This document shows, piece after piece, positions 5,923-14,994 of a DNA stretch of 33,619 nt. Below the pieces are notes generated by a model. It had not been told where the DNA came from, made no database searches, and worked only from the letters and a program-made list of their open reading frames with translations. A program made the translations under genes and the position numbers. This DNA is from Caldilineaceae bacterium (GTDB lineage: Bacteria > Chloroflexota > Anaerolineae > Caldilineales > Caldilineaceae), in contig JAPOVP010000126.1 in assembly GCA_026708085.1 (NCBI GenBank), forward strand, positions 1 to 33,619, in the 5' to 3' direction. The stretch's first letter is position 1. Each line of letters begins with the position of its first letter.

Positions 5923-5951
5923 TTGGCAACACGCTAAGCCTGTTCTATTAT
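5923..5951 (+). promoter_or_regulatory. Promoter of solute-binding protein gene, copy 1
   Basis: TTGGCA (5923-5928), a 17-bp spacer and TATTAT (5946-5951). The same boxes and spacing recur at 7748-7776. Predicted start near 5958 leaves a 5' leader of about 270 bases. Confidence 0.75.
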
Positions 5952-6174
5952 GGCTCCCAACCCGAAATAACCGAGTTCCACGCTCTTGTAGCAAACCCGT
6001 CAAATTCCGTTCGCCCGCCGAATGAGAACCGTTAAGAAACGTACGTTCACGACAGCACCCGAAGAGGTCGCTGTCTGCCTGCTGTAGTAAATGCCGCATG
6101 TCGTGTTATCTGCGTGCCTGGACGCACCACGGCCCCTTGAAATCAGCTAAAGGGATCCACCCCATCTGGAAACA

Positions 6175-6198
6175 CAGGGGCAGTAAACCCTGCCCCTG
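6175..6198 (+). promoter_or_regulatory. Leader hairpin upstream of ribosome-binding site, copy 1
   Basis: CAGGGGCAG/CTGCCCCTG form a 9-bp perfect stem with a 6-base loop, about 20 bases before AAAGGAGACG and the ATG at 6230. It is conserved in copy 2 (8002-8025) with one mismatch. It has no T-run, so it is more likely an mRNA-stability or translation-control structure than a terminator. Confidence 0.5.
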
Positions 6199-6229
6199 AC
6201 TCAACAAAACACTTCAAAGGAGACGAAGT

Positions 6230-7576
6230 ATGTCCCAACGCACACCCTTCCATCAAGACATGAGCCGCCGTGACATGCTGCGGCTTACCGGAGTCGGCGC
6301 TGCCGGCGCCGCCCTTGCCGCCTGTGCAGCCCCCGCAGCCGCCCCTGCCGCCGGCGGCGACTCCGCCCCCGCCATGGAGCCCGTCACCGTAATCGCCACC
6401 ACCTCCATGCCCGTCAACACCTTCGACAACGCCCTGGAGCGTTCCATGGAGCGTATCCCCAACATCGCCATGGAAGTCAACGCCAACGGCTGGGGCGGAG
6501 GCGGCTGGGACGGCTACTCCGACACGCTCCTTACCCGCATCGCCGGCGGCGAACAGATCGACGTCATCATGATCGCGATTGAAGGGCTCAGGCTCCTTAC
6601 CGCCAAAAACGTCCTCGTAGCGCTGGACGACTTCCTCGCCGCTGATGCACCTGCCGATGAGATCTTGCAGAATGATGTCCACGTGACTCTGCGAGAAATG
6701 CTCCAGGTCGACGGCAAGCAATACGAGTACCCCTTCTCCTGGAATAACATGGTCATGTACTACAACACTGCCGTGTTCGAGGAAGAGGGACTGGATCCGC
6801 CCTCGACCGACTGGAACTGGGACGACTTCCTGCAGACCTGTATCAGTGTTGCCAACGTCACCGGCGGCGCCGACGACCGCTTCGCCTACTCCTTCTGGGG
6901 CGCCGGCATGTTCGGCATGGCCGCCTGGTACTTCAACAACGACGTCTCACCCATGTCAGATGACTGGATGGACTCGAATCTGCTTGACCCCAAGGTGGCC
7001 GAGACAGTTCAGTTCATGGCCGACCTGATCCTGGAGCACAAAGTTGCCCCCAACCCCGAAGGCTGGGACGAATGGGCGCAGTTCCACGCCGGCAACCTCG
7101 TCATGCGTACCTGCGGCCGCTGGTGCATCGGCGGTTCACTCGAAGCCGAATTCGACACCTACGACATCCAGTACCAGCCGCATCAGGCCGGTCCCCTCAA
7201 GACTGTCGCTGGGACCGACGGTTGGGGCATCTCCAGCTCCAGCGAGAGCCCGCAAGAGGCATGGGAAGTCGTCAAACTGCTTTCTGACACCGACACCTCC
7301 ATCGACATGGTCCAGCTCGGCGGTAACATCCCCGCCCTGCGCTCGGTCGCCGAAATGCCCGTCTTCGCCGAGTTCGGCCCGCCCAATACCGCGCTCTTCT
7401 ACGAATCGCTCGACTTCGCCGCCACCGTGCCGTCGCCCACCAACTTCAATATCGTCGAACCAATCCTCAACCGGAACTACGCCACGATTTGGAACGGTGA
7501 ACGTACTGTCGAAGAGGCGCTGCAGGCTGCCCATGACGAACTGCAGCCCGAAATGGATAAACTCAAGCAGGCATAG
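6230..7576 (+). CDS. ABC sugar transporter solute-binding lipoprotein, copy 1
   Basis: A 448-aa extracellular solute-binding protein (family 1). It binds a carbohydrate outside the membrane and delivers it to the two permeases downstream. The N-terminus has a twin-arginine signal (SRRDMLRLTG, R13-R14), a hydrophobic stretch and lipobox LAAC with Cys32, so it is probably TAT-exported and lipid-anchored. An Ala/Pro-rich linker precedes the mature domain. Typical family segments include VIMIAIEGLRLLTAKNVLVA and YPFSWNNMVMYYNTAVFEEE. ATG 6230 has AAAGGAGACG upstream. It is closely related to the adjacent copy 2. The likely substrate is a glucoside or oligosaccharide released by or fed to the GH116 enzyme (inference from context). 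Confidence 0.92.
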   Translation: MSQRTPFHQDMSRRDMLRLTGVGAAGAALAACAAPAAAPAAGGDSAPAMEPVTVIATTSMPVNTFDNALERSMERIPNIAMEVNANGWGGGGWDGYSDTLLTRIAGGEQIDVIMIAIEGLRLLTAKNVLVALDDFLAADAPADEILQNDVHVTLREMLQVDGKQYEYPFSWNNMVMYYNTAVFEEEGLDPPSTDWNWDDFLQTCISVANVTGGADDRFAYSFWGAGMFGMAAWYFNNDVSPMSDDWMDSNLLDPKVAETVQFMADLILEHKVAPNPEGWDEWAQFHAGNLVMRTCGRWCIGGSLEAEFDTYDIQYQPHQAGPLKTVAGTDGWGISSSSESPQEAWEVVKLLSDTDTSIDMVQLGGNIPALRSVAEMPVFAEFGPPNTALFYESLDFAATVPSPTNFNIVEPILNRNYATIWNGERTVEEALQAAHDELQPEMDKLKQA

Positions 7577-7598
7577 TCAGATCTATTCAGGGATTGCA

Positions 7599-7645
7599 GG
7601 TTGCCGGCGGCAGGGCGCCCCGTGCGCCTTGTCTGCTCGGCAACC
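7599..7645 (+). promoter_or_regulatory. 3' hairpin after solute-binding protein gene, copy 1
   Basis: GGTTGCCG (7599-7606) pairs with CGGCAACC (7638-7645). The interior differs from copy 2 but also folds (GGGCGC/GCGCC-type pairing). A hairpin between a binding-protein gene and transporter genes often limits read-through or protects the upstream message (inference). Confidence 0.5.
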
Positions 7646-7747
7646 CGCCCCGCTCGGCCTTCTCGCCACGCCGCTGTCAAGGACGCAAGCTTCTACCTTC
7701 TCCTGAACTACGACCCACAAGCAATAACAACCACGCCCCCAAGAGAT

Positions 7748-7776
7748 TTGGCAACGCGCCAAGCCTGTTCTATTAT
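7748..7776 (+). promoter_or_regulatory. Promoter of solute-binding protein gene, copy 2
   Basis: TTGGCA (7748-7753), 17-bp spacer, TATTAT (7771-7776), matching copy 1 box for box. The second binding-protein gene and probably the permeases can therefore be transcribed independently of copy 1. Confidence 0.75.
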
Positions 7777-8001
7777 TTCCCACAATCCGAAAGAACGAGT
7801 CCCACTCTCTTACCGAAAACCCGCCAGGTTCCGTTCGACCGCCGAATGAGAACCGTTGAGAAACGTACTTGAGCGATAGCACCCGAAGTGGCGCTGTCCA
7901 TCTGTCTGCAGTAGCAAATGCTGCATGTCGTGGTACCTGGGTGCCTGGACCCATCACGGCCCCTTGAAATCAGCGAACGCGACCCACATCATCTGGTAGA
8001 A

Positions 8002-8025
8002 CAGTGGCAGTAAACCCTGCCCCTG
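8002..8025 (+). promoter_or_regulatory. Leader hairpin upstream of ribosome-binding site, copy 2
   Basis: CAGTGGCAG pairs with CTGCCCCTG apart from one mismatch, around the same TAAACC loop as copy 1. It is followed by AAGGGAGACG and the ATG at 8057. Confidence 0.45.
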
Positions 8026-8056
8026 ACTCAACATAACACTTCAAGGGAGACGAAGT

Positions 8057-9406
8057 ATGTCCAGACAACCCACCCCATTCAACCAGAACATGAGCCGCCG
8101 TGACATGCTGCGGCTTACAGGTGTTGGCGCAGCCGGCGCCGCGCTCGCTGCCTGTGCAGTCCCCGCAGCCGCCCCTGACGCCGGCGGCGACTCCGCCCCC
8201 GCCATGGAGCCGGTCACTATCATCGCCACCTCCGGCATGCCCGTCAACACCTTCGACAATGCCTTGGAACGGTCCCTTGAAAGGCTCCCCAACATCGCCA
8301 TGGAGGTAAACGCCAACAGCTGGGGCGAAGGCGGATGGGACGGCTACTCCGATACAATGCTGACTCGCATCGCCGGCGGCGAACAGATCGACGTCATCAT
8401 GATCGCCATCGAAGGGCTCAGACTCCTCACTGCCAAGAACGTCCTCGAGGTGCTGGACGACTTCTTCGCCGCAGATGAGCCCGCCAATGACATCCTCCAC
8501 AACGACATCCACGTCACCCTGCGCGAAATGCTCCAGGTCGATAGCAAGCAATACTTGTTCCCCTTCTCCTGGAACAACATGGTCATGTACTACAACACCG
8601 CCATCTTCGAGGAAGAGGGACTGGACCCGCCCCCGACCGACTGGACGTGGGACGATTTCCTCCAAACCTGTCTCCAGGTCGCCAACGTCACCGGCGGCGC
8701 CGATGACCGCTTCGCCTACTCCTTCTGGGGCGCAAGCATGTTCGGCATGTGCGCCTGGTACTTTACCAATGACGTCTCACCAATTTCGGATGACTGGTTG
8801 GACTCCAACCTGCTCGACCCCAAGGTCGCCGAAACACTTCAGTTCTTGGCCGATCTTATCCTGGAGCACAAAGTCGCCCCCAACCCCGAAGGCTGGGATG
8901 ATTGGGCACAGTTCCACGCCGGCAACCTTGTCATGCGCACCTGCGGCCGCTGGTGCATCGCCGGTACCCTTGAAGCAGAATTTGATACCTACGACATCCA
9001 GTATCAGCCGAACCAGGCCGGTCCGCTCAAGACCGTGGCCGGCACCGAAGGCTGGGGCGTCTCCACCTCCAGTGAGAACCCGCAGGAGGCCTGGGAGGTC
9101 GTCAAGCACCTTTCCCACTCCGACACCTCCATCGACTTGGTCAAGGTCGGAGGTAGCATCCCCGCCCTGCGCTCGGTCGCCGCAATGCCCGTCTTCGCCG
9201 AGTATGGCCCGCCCAACACCGCACTATTCTACGAATCGCTCGACTTCGCCGCCACCGTGCCGTCGCCCACCAACTTCAATATCGTCGAACCAATCCTCAA
9301 CCGGAACTACGCCACCATCTGGAATGGTGAACGCACTGTCGAAGAAGCGCTGCAGGCTGCCCACGACGAGTTGCAGCCCGAAATGGACAAGCTTAAGCAG
9401 GCATAA
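8057..9406 (+). CDS. ABC sugar transporter solute-binding lipoprotein, copy 2
   Basis: A 449-aa paralogue of the preceding gene with the same architecture: TAT motif SRRDMLRLTG, lipobox LAAC (Cys33), then a family-1 solute-binding fold. Substitutions are scattered through the mature protein (for example CAWYFTNDVSPISDDWLDSN versus AAWYFNNDVSPMSDDWMDSN), while the last 60 or so residues are identical to copy 1. It lies nearest the permeases and is probably the main partner, with copy 1 possibly altering affinity or range (inference). Start is supported by AAGGGAGACG. The 101-bp gap to the permease holds a conserved hairpin. Confidence 0.92.
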   Translation: MSRQPTPFNQNMSRRDMLRLTGVGAAGAALAACAVPAAAPDAGGDSAPAMEPVTIIATSGMPVNTFDNALERSLERLPNIAMEVNANSWGEGGWDGYSDTMLTRIAGGEQIDVIMIAIEGLRLLTAKNVLEVLDDFFAADEPANDILHNDIHVTLREMLQVDSKQYLFPFSWNNMVMYYNTAIFEEEGLDPPPTDWTWDDFLQTCLQVANVTGGADDRFAYSFWGASMFGMCAWYFTNDVSPISDDWLDSNLLDPKVAETLQFLADLILEHKVAPNPEGWDDWAQFHAGNLVMRTCGRWCIAGTLEAEFDTYDIQYQPNQAGPLKTVAGTEGWGVSTSSENPQEAWEVVKHLSHSDTSIDLVKVGGSIPALRSVAAMPVFAEYGPPNTALFYESLDFAATVPSPTNFNIVEPILNRNYATIWNGERTVEEALQAAHDELQPEMDKLKQA

Positions 9407-9428
9407 CTGCCCCCACTTAGGTATGTCA

Positions 9429-9475
9429 GGTTGCCGGCGGCAAGGGATTCATGCACGCCCTTCCCCTCGGCAACC
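9429..9475 (+). promoter_or_regulatory. 3' hairpin between solute-binding protein and permease genes
   Basis: GGTTGCCG (9429-9436) pairs with CGGCAACC (9468-9475), and an inner AAGGG/CCCTT pair is possible. The outer stem is the same as in copy 1 although the loop sequence differs, which supports a selected RNA structure. It probably sets the binding-protein:permease expression ratio (inference). Confidence 0.55.
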
Positions 9476-9507
9476 CTTTATCTTGACCTACCCAGACAGG
9501 ACGCCCC

Positions 9508-10449
9508 ATGACGTCAACAGCGCTGCCTGACGACAAAATCGACAGGCAGGCCAACCCCCAAAAGGGGACCACACTGGCGCGGCGCGAAGCATGGGCCGGC
9601 TATCTATTTGCCACACCCGCCCTGCTCGGCCTCCTGGCATTCACCGCCCTGCCTATCATCGCCTCCCTTGTCCTCATCTTTCTGCACTACGACCTCTTGA
9701 CGCCGCCCAAGTGGGCCGGCGTCGAAAACCTCACCCGCCTCACGTCCGATTCCAGATTGTTCAAGGTCTACTGGAACTCCCTGCGGCTCACGGTCGGCGC
9801 CACCTTCCTCAACAACGTCCTCGGCCTCCTCTTGGCCGTGGGCCTCAACCGCGCCATGCCCTGGGGCCTTCGCTATCTCCTCCGCACCTCTATCTTCTTC
9901 CCCGTCATGACCACGACCGCTTCCCTGGCCGTTGTCTGGCGCTTCCTCCTCACCCAGGACCGCGGCGTCGTCAACTTCCTTATCGGCCAGATCGGTCTCG
10001 ACCCAGTACCCTGGCTCAGCAGCTCAGCCTGGGCTCTCTTCTCCGCCATGATCTACGATGTCTGGAAGGCTTGCGGCTATCTGATGGTCATCTACCTGGC
10101 CGGCCTCCAGGGCATTCCCGCCGTCTACTACGAAGCCGCCCGCATCGACGGCGCCGGATTCTGGCAACAGTTCCGTAATGTAACGCTCCCTCTCATCTCG
10201 CCCACAGCCTTCTTTGCCATTGTCATCTCCCTCATCGGCGCATTTCAGATCTTCGACAACGTCTATGTACTCACCGAAGGCGGCCCGGGGGACGCCTCCC
10301 GCGTTATCGCCATGTACATCTACGAAAAGGCATTCCGCGGCTTCGAGATGGGCTACGCCTCTGCCGTCTCCTTCACCCTGTTTGTCATCCTGATCACGCT
10401 CACACTGCTGCAATTCCTCGGCGCACGGCGCTGGGTTCACTATGAATAA
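9508..10449 (+). CDS. Carbohydrate ABC transporter permease (MalF/UgpA type)
   Basis: A 313-aa inner-membrane permease with about six hydrophobic helices, the first at AGYLFATPALLGLLAFTALP. The ATPase-coupling EAA loop is visible at about residues 206-235 (YEAARIDGAGFWQQFRNVTL followed by PLISPT). Length and the N-terminal SLxLxFxxYDLLTPP segment fit the CUT1 MalF/UgpA subgroup. It pairs with the 10507 permease and the upstream binding proteins. No ATPase gene is nearby; CUT1 systems often share a genome-encoded MsmX/UgpC-type ATPase. Confidence 0.93.
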   Translation: MTSTALPDDKIDRQANPQKGTTLARREAWAGYLFATPALLGLLAFTALPIIASLVLIFLHYDLLTPPKWAGVENLTRLTSDSRLFKVYWNSLRLTVGATFLNNVLGLLLAVGLNRAMPWGLRYLLRTSIFFPVMTTTASLAVVWRFLLTQDRGVVNFLIGQIGLDPVPWLSSSAWALFSAMIYDVWKACGYLMVIYLAGLQGIPAVYYEAARIDGAGFWQQFRNVTLPLISPTAFFAIVISLIGAFQIFDNVYVLTEGGPGDASRVIAMYIYEKAFRGFEMGYASAVSFTLFVILITLTLLQFLGARRWVHYE

Positions 10450-10506
10450 CGGGCTGCCCGCTTCGACGCGGCCCCATCTGACGACTTCCAGGACAAGGCC
10501 AGGCTG

Positions 10507-11400
10507 ATGGCAACGACAACAGGTACCGCGACCGAGCCTGTTACACTTCGCACAAGATATAGAAAGTCCGTCTGGCTCCGGCTCGGCGAAGCCCTCCTGT
10601 GGCTGCTCCTGATCGGCATCGCCATCATAGAGATCGCACCCATCAGCTGGATGTTCTCAACCTCGCTGCGCGATCCCAAGAACTCCTTCGATCTTCCCCC
10701 CGACTTCTGGCCCACAGCGCTGCACTGGCAGAACTATGTCGCCGTCATCAACTCGCCCGACATCGAGTTCATGCTGTTCTTCTGGAACAGTCTCAAAATC
10801 GCGCTCATCGTCACCGCTGCCCAGCTTCTTACCTGCTCGATGGCGGGCTACGCCTTCGGCCGCCTGCGCTTCTTCGGTCGCGACATCCTCTTCGGTCTGT
10901 TCCTGGCCTCCCTGATGGTCCCCGCCACCGTCACCCTCATCCCGTCCTTCATCATCATCCGCTCCCTCGACCTTATGAACACGCACTGGGCCCTCATTCT
11001 CCCCAGTGTAACCAGCGCCTTTGGCGTCTTCCTCCTCCGCCAGCACTTCAAATCCTTGCCCGAGGAGCTCCTCGACGCCGCCAAGATCGACGGCGCCGGC
11101 TACCTCCGTATCTATTGGCAGATCCTGCTCCCCTTGACCGGCCCTGCCCTCTCAGCCCTCGGCATCTTCACCTTCCTCGCCTCCTGGAATAACTTTGTCG
11201 GCCCCCTGCTCTTCCTGCGCGACTGGGACAAATTCACCTTCCCCATCGCCATCGCCACAATCCGCGGCTACATGGGCTCCGGCAATCAGTCCGAGGTTCT
11301 CGCCGGCATCATGATCTCCATCTTTCCGCTCCTCGTCACCTTCCTGTTGGCCCAGCGATGGATCGTCCAGGGCGCGGCCATCACCGGGATGAAGGGATGA
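10507..11400 (+). CDS. Carbohydrate ABC transporter permease (MalG/UgpE type)
   Basis: A 297-aa permease. It has an N-terminal transmembrane helix (LLWLLLIGIAIIEIAPISWM), the MalG-like signature segment MFSTSLRDPKNSFDLPPDFW, and the EAA loop near residue 186 (ELLDAAKIDGAGYLRIYWQI followed by LLPLTGPAL). It is 57 bp downstream of the MalF-type gene and overlaps the next gene by 4 bp (ATGA). Together the two permeases form the channel for the sugar transporter. Confidence 0.93.
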   Translation: MATTTGTATEPVTLRTRYRKSVWLRLGEALLWLLLIGIAIIEIAPISWMFSTSLRDPKNSFDLPPDFWPTALHWQNYVAVINSPDIEFMLFFWNSLKIALIVTAAQLLTCSMAGYAFGRLRFFGRDILFGLFLASLMVPATVTLIPSFIIIRSLDLMNTHWALILPSVTSAFGVFLLRQHFKSLPEELLDAAKIDGAGYLRIYWQILLPLTGPALSALGIFTFLASWNNFVGPLLFLRDWDKFTFPIAIATIRGYMGSGNQSEVLAGIMISIFPLLVTFLLAQRWIVQGAAITGMKG

Positions 11401-12101
11401 CGACGCAGCCGGGCATCACCTCAGGCACATACGTCGTTCAGGTCGGACAGACCCTCTGGGAAAACCTGCCTCAGCTGCTCTGGGGAGCCCTGCTCTTCAC
11501 TCTAGTCTGCATACCTGCCTCCTTCCTCTTCACGCTGAGACTCTTCATCCCCACGCTTCTCGTGGCCTCCATCACCATCGGCCCAGCCTGGACCGCACTG
11601 CTCGCCTTCGAAATGCGCCTCCTCCAAGGAAGAGTGCCTCGGCAATTCTCACTCTTTGACGACTTTCGCCAGTCCTGGCGTCGCAGCGCTGTCTTAAGCC
11701 TCTTGACGATCTTTCCACTGCTCGCTCTCATCACAACACTGCCGGCCCTTCAATCGCCCCCGGTTGCCCCAATAGTCTGGATCGGCCTGGCAGCCGACCT
11801 CCTGGGATGCGCCGTCATGGCAACGCTCTCCTTCTACGCCTTCCCCTCCCTGCTCCAGCACCCGCACCAAGGCGTCCGCGCCGCCATTCGCGACGCACTG
11901 ATTTTAGCCAGCCGCCATCCAGCCAACAGCCTCGGCCTGCTCGCCATAGGCATCCTCTTCAGCTTCTGCATAGCCTACATCAGCCCGGCCCTGCTCCTCC
12001 TCCTGCCCACCGTCTACGCCCTCTTCATCGCCGCCAACCACCTCCTCGTCCTCCAGAAAGAGGCCCACCATAAATCAGTCCCCCAATCCGCAGTTCACTA
12101 A
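11397..12101 (+). CDS. DUF624/YesL-like membrane protein
   Basis: A 234-aa integral membrane protein with about five hydrophobic helices. It has the 'GPAWTALLAFEMRLLQGRVP' segment followed by a DDFRQSWRR loop, resembling YesL/DUF624 proteins that accompany carbohydrate ABC transporters. ATG 11397 overlaps the permease stop (ATGA), so it is translationally coupled; the longer frame from 11358 is not needed. The stop codon TAA falls within the CACTAAC heptamer tract, so the C-terminal residues (SAVH) are partly repeat-encoded. Its role is unknown but it probably belongs to the uptake operon. Confidence 0.75.
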   Translation: MTTQPGITSGTYVVQVGQTLWENLPQLLWGALLFTLVCIPASFLFTLRLFIPTLLVASITIGPAWTALLAFEMRLLQGRVPRQFSLFDDFRQSWRRSAVLSLLTIFPLLALITTLPALQSPPVAPIVWIGLAADLLGCAVMATLSFYAFPSLLQHPHQGVRAAIRDALILASRHPANSLGLLAIGILFSFCIAYISPALLLLLPTVYALFIAANHLLVLQKEAHHKSVPQSAVH

Positions 12102-12140
12102 CCACTAACCTCTAACCACTGACCACTGACCACTGACCAC
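12096..12140. repeat. Heptamer tract (CACTAAC/CACTGAC) inside the sugar operon
   Basis: About six 7-bp units of CCACTAA and CCACTGA fill most of the gap between the DUF624-like and GH116 genes and begin in the stop codon of the former. The same tract type recurs at 23163-23180, 23603-23644 and 27258-27305. Confidence 0.85.
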
Positions 12141-12158
12141 CGAAGTCCGGAGATTCAC

Positions 12159-14783
12159 ATGGAGCACTTCGTCTACCGCAACGAAAAAACCAACCAGATC
12201 AACTTCCCCCTCGGCGGCATCGGCACCGGCTGCATCGGCCTCGCCGGCAACGGACGCCTCATCGACTGGGAAATCTTTAACCGCCCCAACAAGGGCAGCG
12301 TCAACGGCTTTTCCCACTTCGCCATCCGCGCCGAAAATGACGGCAAAGTCGCCGACGCCCGCATCCTCCACGGCGACCTGCACTCGCCCTACCAGGGAGA
12401 GCTCGTCGCGCCCACCTTCAGCACCTTCGGCTGGGGCCCCCGCCGCGAATACCTGACCGGCCTCCCCCACTTCCAAAGCGTCGACTTCCGCGGCCAGTTC
12501 CCCATCGCCGAGCTCACGTACCGCGACGACACCTTCCCCGGCCAGGTACAGCTGACCGCCTTCAACCCCTTCATCCCCACCAACGAGGACGACTCCGGCA
12601 TCCCCGCCGCCTTCTTCGAATTCAGCGTCACCAACACCACCGCCGCCGATCACACCTACACCATCGCCGGCGTGCTCACCAACCCCCTGCCCGCCGCCAA
12701 CCTCAACACGGTTGAAGCCAACCCATGGGGCCATACCCTCCACCTCTCCACCGACGGCCTCCAGCCCGACGATCCCGCCTACGGCAACCTGACCCTCGCC
12801 ACCGACGCCGGCCTCGCCGCCGATGTCGACGTCAGCTGGCAGCAAAACTGGTTCCGCGGCGCCTGGTTCGACAACCTCGAAGTCTACTGGAAAGACCTCA
12901 ACACACCCGGCCCCTTCCAGAACCGCGTGTACGACACCGGCGAACAGAAAGCCGGCGGCGCCCGCTTCACCGAACAGGACACGGGCCTGCTCGCCGTCCA
13001 TCTGCCAGTCGCCGCCGGCGAAACCCGCCGCGTCCGCTTCCTCATCAGCTGGAGCTTCCCCAACTGCGAGAACTACTGGAAAGAAGAGCAGGCCGGCGCG
13101 CCAAACTGGAAAAACTACTACGCAACCTGCTGGCAGGATTCCGGCGCCAGCGCCCAATACGCCATCGAGCACTGGCCCCGCCTCTACGACGAGACCAAAC
13201 GCTTCCAGGATGCCCTCTTTGCCTCGACCATCCCCGCCGCTGCCCTCGACGCCGTCTCTGCCAACATCTCCATCCTCAAATCGCCCACAGTCCTCCGCCT
13301 CGAAGACGGCACCTTCTACGGCTGGGAAGGCTTACACCCCGACGAAGGCTGCTGCGAGGGCAGCTGCACCCACGTCTGGAACTACCAGCAGGCGCTCCCC
13401 TTCCTCTTCCCCGCCCTCGAGCGCACCATGCGCACCGCCGACTACCGCTACAATCTCCTCGAAAACGGCGCCATGCCCTTCCGCATCCAGCTCCCCCTCG
13501 GCACCGACCCCTGGCCCTTCCGCCCCTGCTGCGACGGCCAGTTCGGCGGCGTCATGAAGACCTATCGCGACTGGAAGATCAGCGGCGATCACGAATGGCT
13601 GCGCTCCATCTGGCCCGGCGTGAAAAGATCCCTCGAATACGCCTGGAGTCCCGATAACATCGATCGCTGGGACCCCGACAAGTCCGGCGTGCTCACCGGC
13701 CGCCAGCACCATACCCTCGATATGGAGCTCTTCGGCCCCAACTCCTGGCTCACGGGCTTCTACCTTGGCGCGCTCAAGGCCGCTTCCGAAATGGCCGAAT
13801 CCATAGGCGATGTGTCAACCGCCTCCCAATATCATGCCATCTTCGAACGCGGCAAGGCCTGGGTCGACGCCAACCTCTTCAACGGCGAGTACTACGTCCA
13901 GCGCGTCGACCTCAACGACCGCGCCCTCGTCGAGTCCTACGGACCCCAGGAGGATGCCCTCAAGGGCGGCTCCGCCCTCGACGCCTACTGGAACGCCGAA
14001 CACAACGAGATCAAATACCAGATCGGCCAGGGCAGCAGCATCGACCAGGTCCTCGCCCAGTGGCACGCCTCCCTCTACGGCCTCGGCGACCTCCACGACC
14101 CGGATCAGGTCAAACAGGCCTGCGCCGCCATCTACAAGTACAACTACGTTCCCGAGATGAGCCAGGTCTACAACCCCTGCCGCATCTACGCCCTCAACGA
14201 CGAAGGCGGCCTCGTCATCTGCGCCTGGCCCGACAACGTCGAAAAGCCGCTCATCCCCGCCCCCTACTCGCAGGAAACCATGAACGGCTTCGAATACGCC
14301 GCCGCCAGCCACATGATCATGGTAGGGCTCGTCGACGAAGGCATGCGCTGCGTTGAGTCCATCCGCCACCGCTACGACGGCGAACGCCGCAACCCCTGGA
14401 ACGAATTCGAGTGCGGCAACAACTACGCCCGCAGCATGGCCTCCTACGCACTCCTCAACGCCTTCTCCGGCTTTCAGTTCGACATGGTCAACGGCGGGCT
14501 CGGCTTCCAGCCTGTCCAGCCTGAAAACGGCGAGTTCAACTGCTTCTGGTCCCTCGACTCCGGCTGGGGCCAGTTCCAAATGACCCCGCAGCACTCTTCC
14601 CTCAAAGTCCTCTACGGCTCCCTCACGCTCCGCAGCCTCCAGCTGCCCTTCCTCGCCGACGCCACCGTATCCGCCATCACCCTTGACGGCGAACCGGTCG
14701 CCTTCCAAAAACAGGACGGCGCCATCAGCCTCCAGGCCAAGACCGAAGTCCAGGCCGGCCAGACTTTGCAGGTGCTCTACTAG
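12159..14783 (+). CDS. Glycoside hydrolase family 116 (beta-glucosidase/glucosylceramidase-like)
   Basis: An 874-aa cytoplasmic-looking enzyme (no signal peptide). The N-terminal GBA2-like beta domain starts with [20 protein letters not shown] (about 16-35). The GH116/DUF608 catalytic (alpha/alpha)6 domain contains [20 protein letters not shown] followed by [11 protein letters not shown] (about 383-415), [20 protein letters not shown] (about 510-530) and a C-terminal [16 protein letters not shown] segment. The acids in the first two motifs are candidate catalytic residues; I cannot assign them securely. The family hydrolyses beta-glucosides or related glycosides, including glucosylceramide. 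A good ribosome-binding site (CCGGAG) precedes ATG 12159. It is the last gene of the transporter operon, so it probably cleaves the imported glycoside. Confidence 0.93.
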   Translation: MEHFVYRNEKTNQINFPLGGIGTGCIGLAGNGRLIDWEIFNRPNKGSVNGFSHFAIRAENDGKVADARILHGDLHSPYQGELVAPTFSTFGWGPRREYLTGLPHFQSVDFRGQFPIAELTYRDDTFPGQVQLTAFNPFIPTNEDDSGIPAAFFEFSVTNTTAADHTYTIAGVLTNPLPAANLNTVEANPWGHTLHLSTDGLQPDDPAYGNLTLATDAGLAADVDVSWQQNWFRGAWFDNLEVYWKDLNTPGPFQNRVYDTGEQKAGGARFTEQDTGLLAVHLPVAAGETRRVRFLISWSFPNCENYWKEEQAGAPNWKNYYATCWQDSGASAQYAIEHWPRLYDETKRFQDALFASTIPAAALDAVSANISILKSPTVLRLEDGTFYGWEGLHPDEGCCEGSCTHVWNYQQALPFLFPALERTMRTADYRYNLLENGAMPFRIQLPLGTDPWPFRPCCDGQFGGVMKTYRDWKISGDHEWLRSIWPGVKRSLEYAWSPDNIDRWDPDKSGVLTGRQHHTLDMELFGPNSWLTGFYLGALKAASEMAESIGDVSTASQYHAIFERGKAWVDANLFNGEYYVQRVDLNDRALVESYGPQEDALKGGSALDAYWNAEHNEIKYQIGQGSSIDQVLAQWHASLYGLGDLHDPDQVKQACAAIYKYNYVPEMSQVYNPCRIYALNDEGGLVICAWPDNVEKPLIPAPYSQETMNGFEYAAASHMIMVGLVDEGMRCVESIRHRYDGERRNPWNEFECGNNYARSMASYALLNAFSGFQFDMVNGGLGFQPVQPENGEFNCFWSLDSGWGQFQMTPQHSSLKVLYGSLTLRSLQLPFLADATVSAITLDGEPVAFQKQDGAISLQAKTEVQAGQTLQVLY

Positions 14784-14812
14784 GGCACGTTCACGTTTCA
14801 ACCAGCCATCCC

Positions 14813-14983
14813 AACCGTAGGGGCACCCCTTGTGGGTGCCCACGTACGCGCCGCGCTCACCATCCTCCCCAATCCACCCGCCCCCCGTAGGGGCACCCCT
14901 TGTGGGTGCCCACGTACGCGCCAGGATCACCATCCTCCCCAATCCACTGCACCCCCCGTAGGGGCACCCCTTGTGGGTGCCCT
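14813..14983. repeat. Three direct copies of a hairpin-forming REP-like element
   Basis: GTAGGGGCACCCCTTGTGGG followed by TGCCC occurs at 14817, 14887 and 14958 (periods 70 and 71 bp), the first two also sharing the flanking CACGTACGCGCC and CACCATCCTCCCCAATCCAC. GGGCACCC and GGGTGCCC form an 8-bp stem. Divergent copies lie at 22345-22370 and 33299-33326. It may act as terminator or stabiliser for the GH116 message. Confidence 0.85.
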
Positions 14984-14994
14984 GGTTGTTGCTC

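Larger units (their letters stand above)
5855..9480 (+). repeat. Tandem duplication of promoter-leader-solute-binding-protein unit
   Basis: Copy 1 (about 5855-7680) and copy 2 (about 7681-9480) align throughout: promoter, about 270-base leader, coding sequence and 3' hairpin. The two start codons are 1,827 bp apart. Non-coding parts have diverged more than the genes, but promoter boxes and hairpins are kept, suggesting selection on both copies. Confidence 0.85.

Noticed and set aside
12096..12140. Heptamer tract as a CRISPR or minisatellite-coded peptide
   Set aside because: Unit is 7 bp without spacers and crosses a stop codon; it is a short tandem repeat tract.
12105..13172. Long minus-strand open frame (355 aa) opposite GH116
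   Set aside because: Antisense to a clear GH116 gene in GC-rich DNA; Gly/Val/Glu-rich low-complexity product without motifs.
14817..14983. CRISPR-like array
   Set aside because: Three direct copies only, spacers nearly identical to each other, and no cas genes; this is a REP-like repeat.
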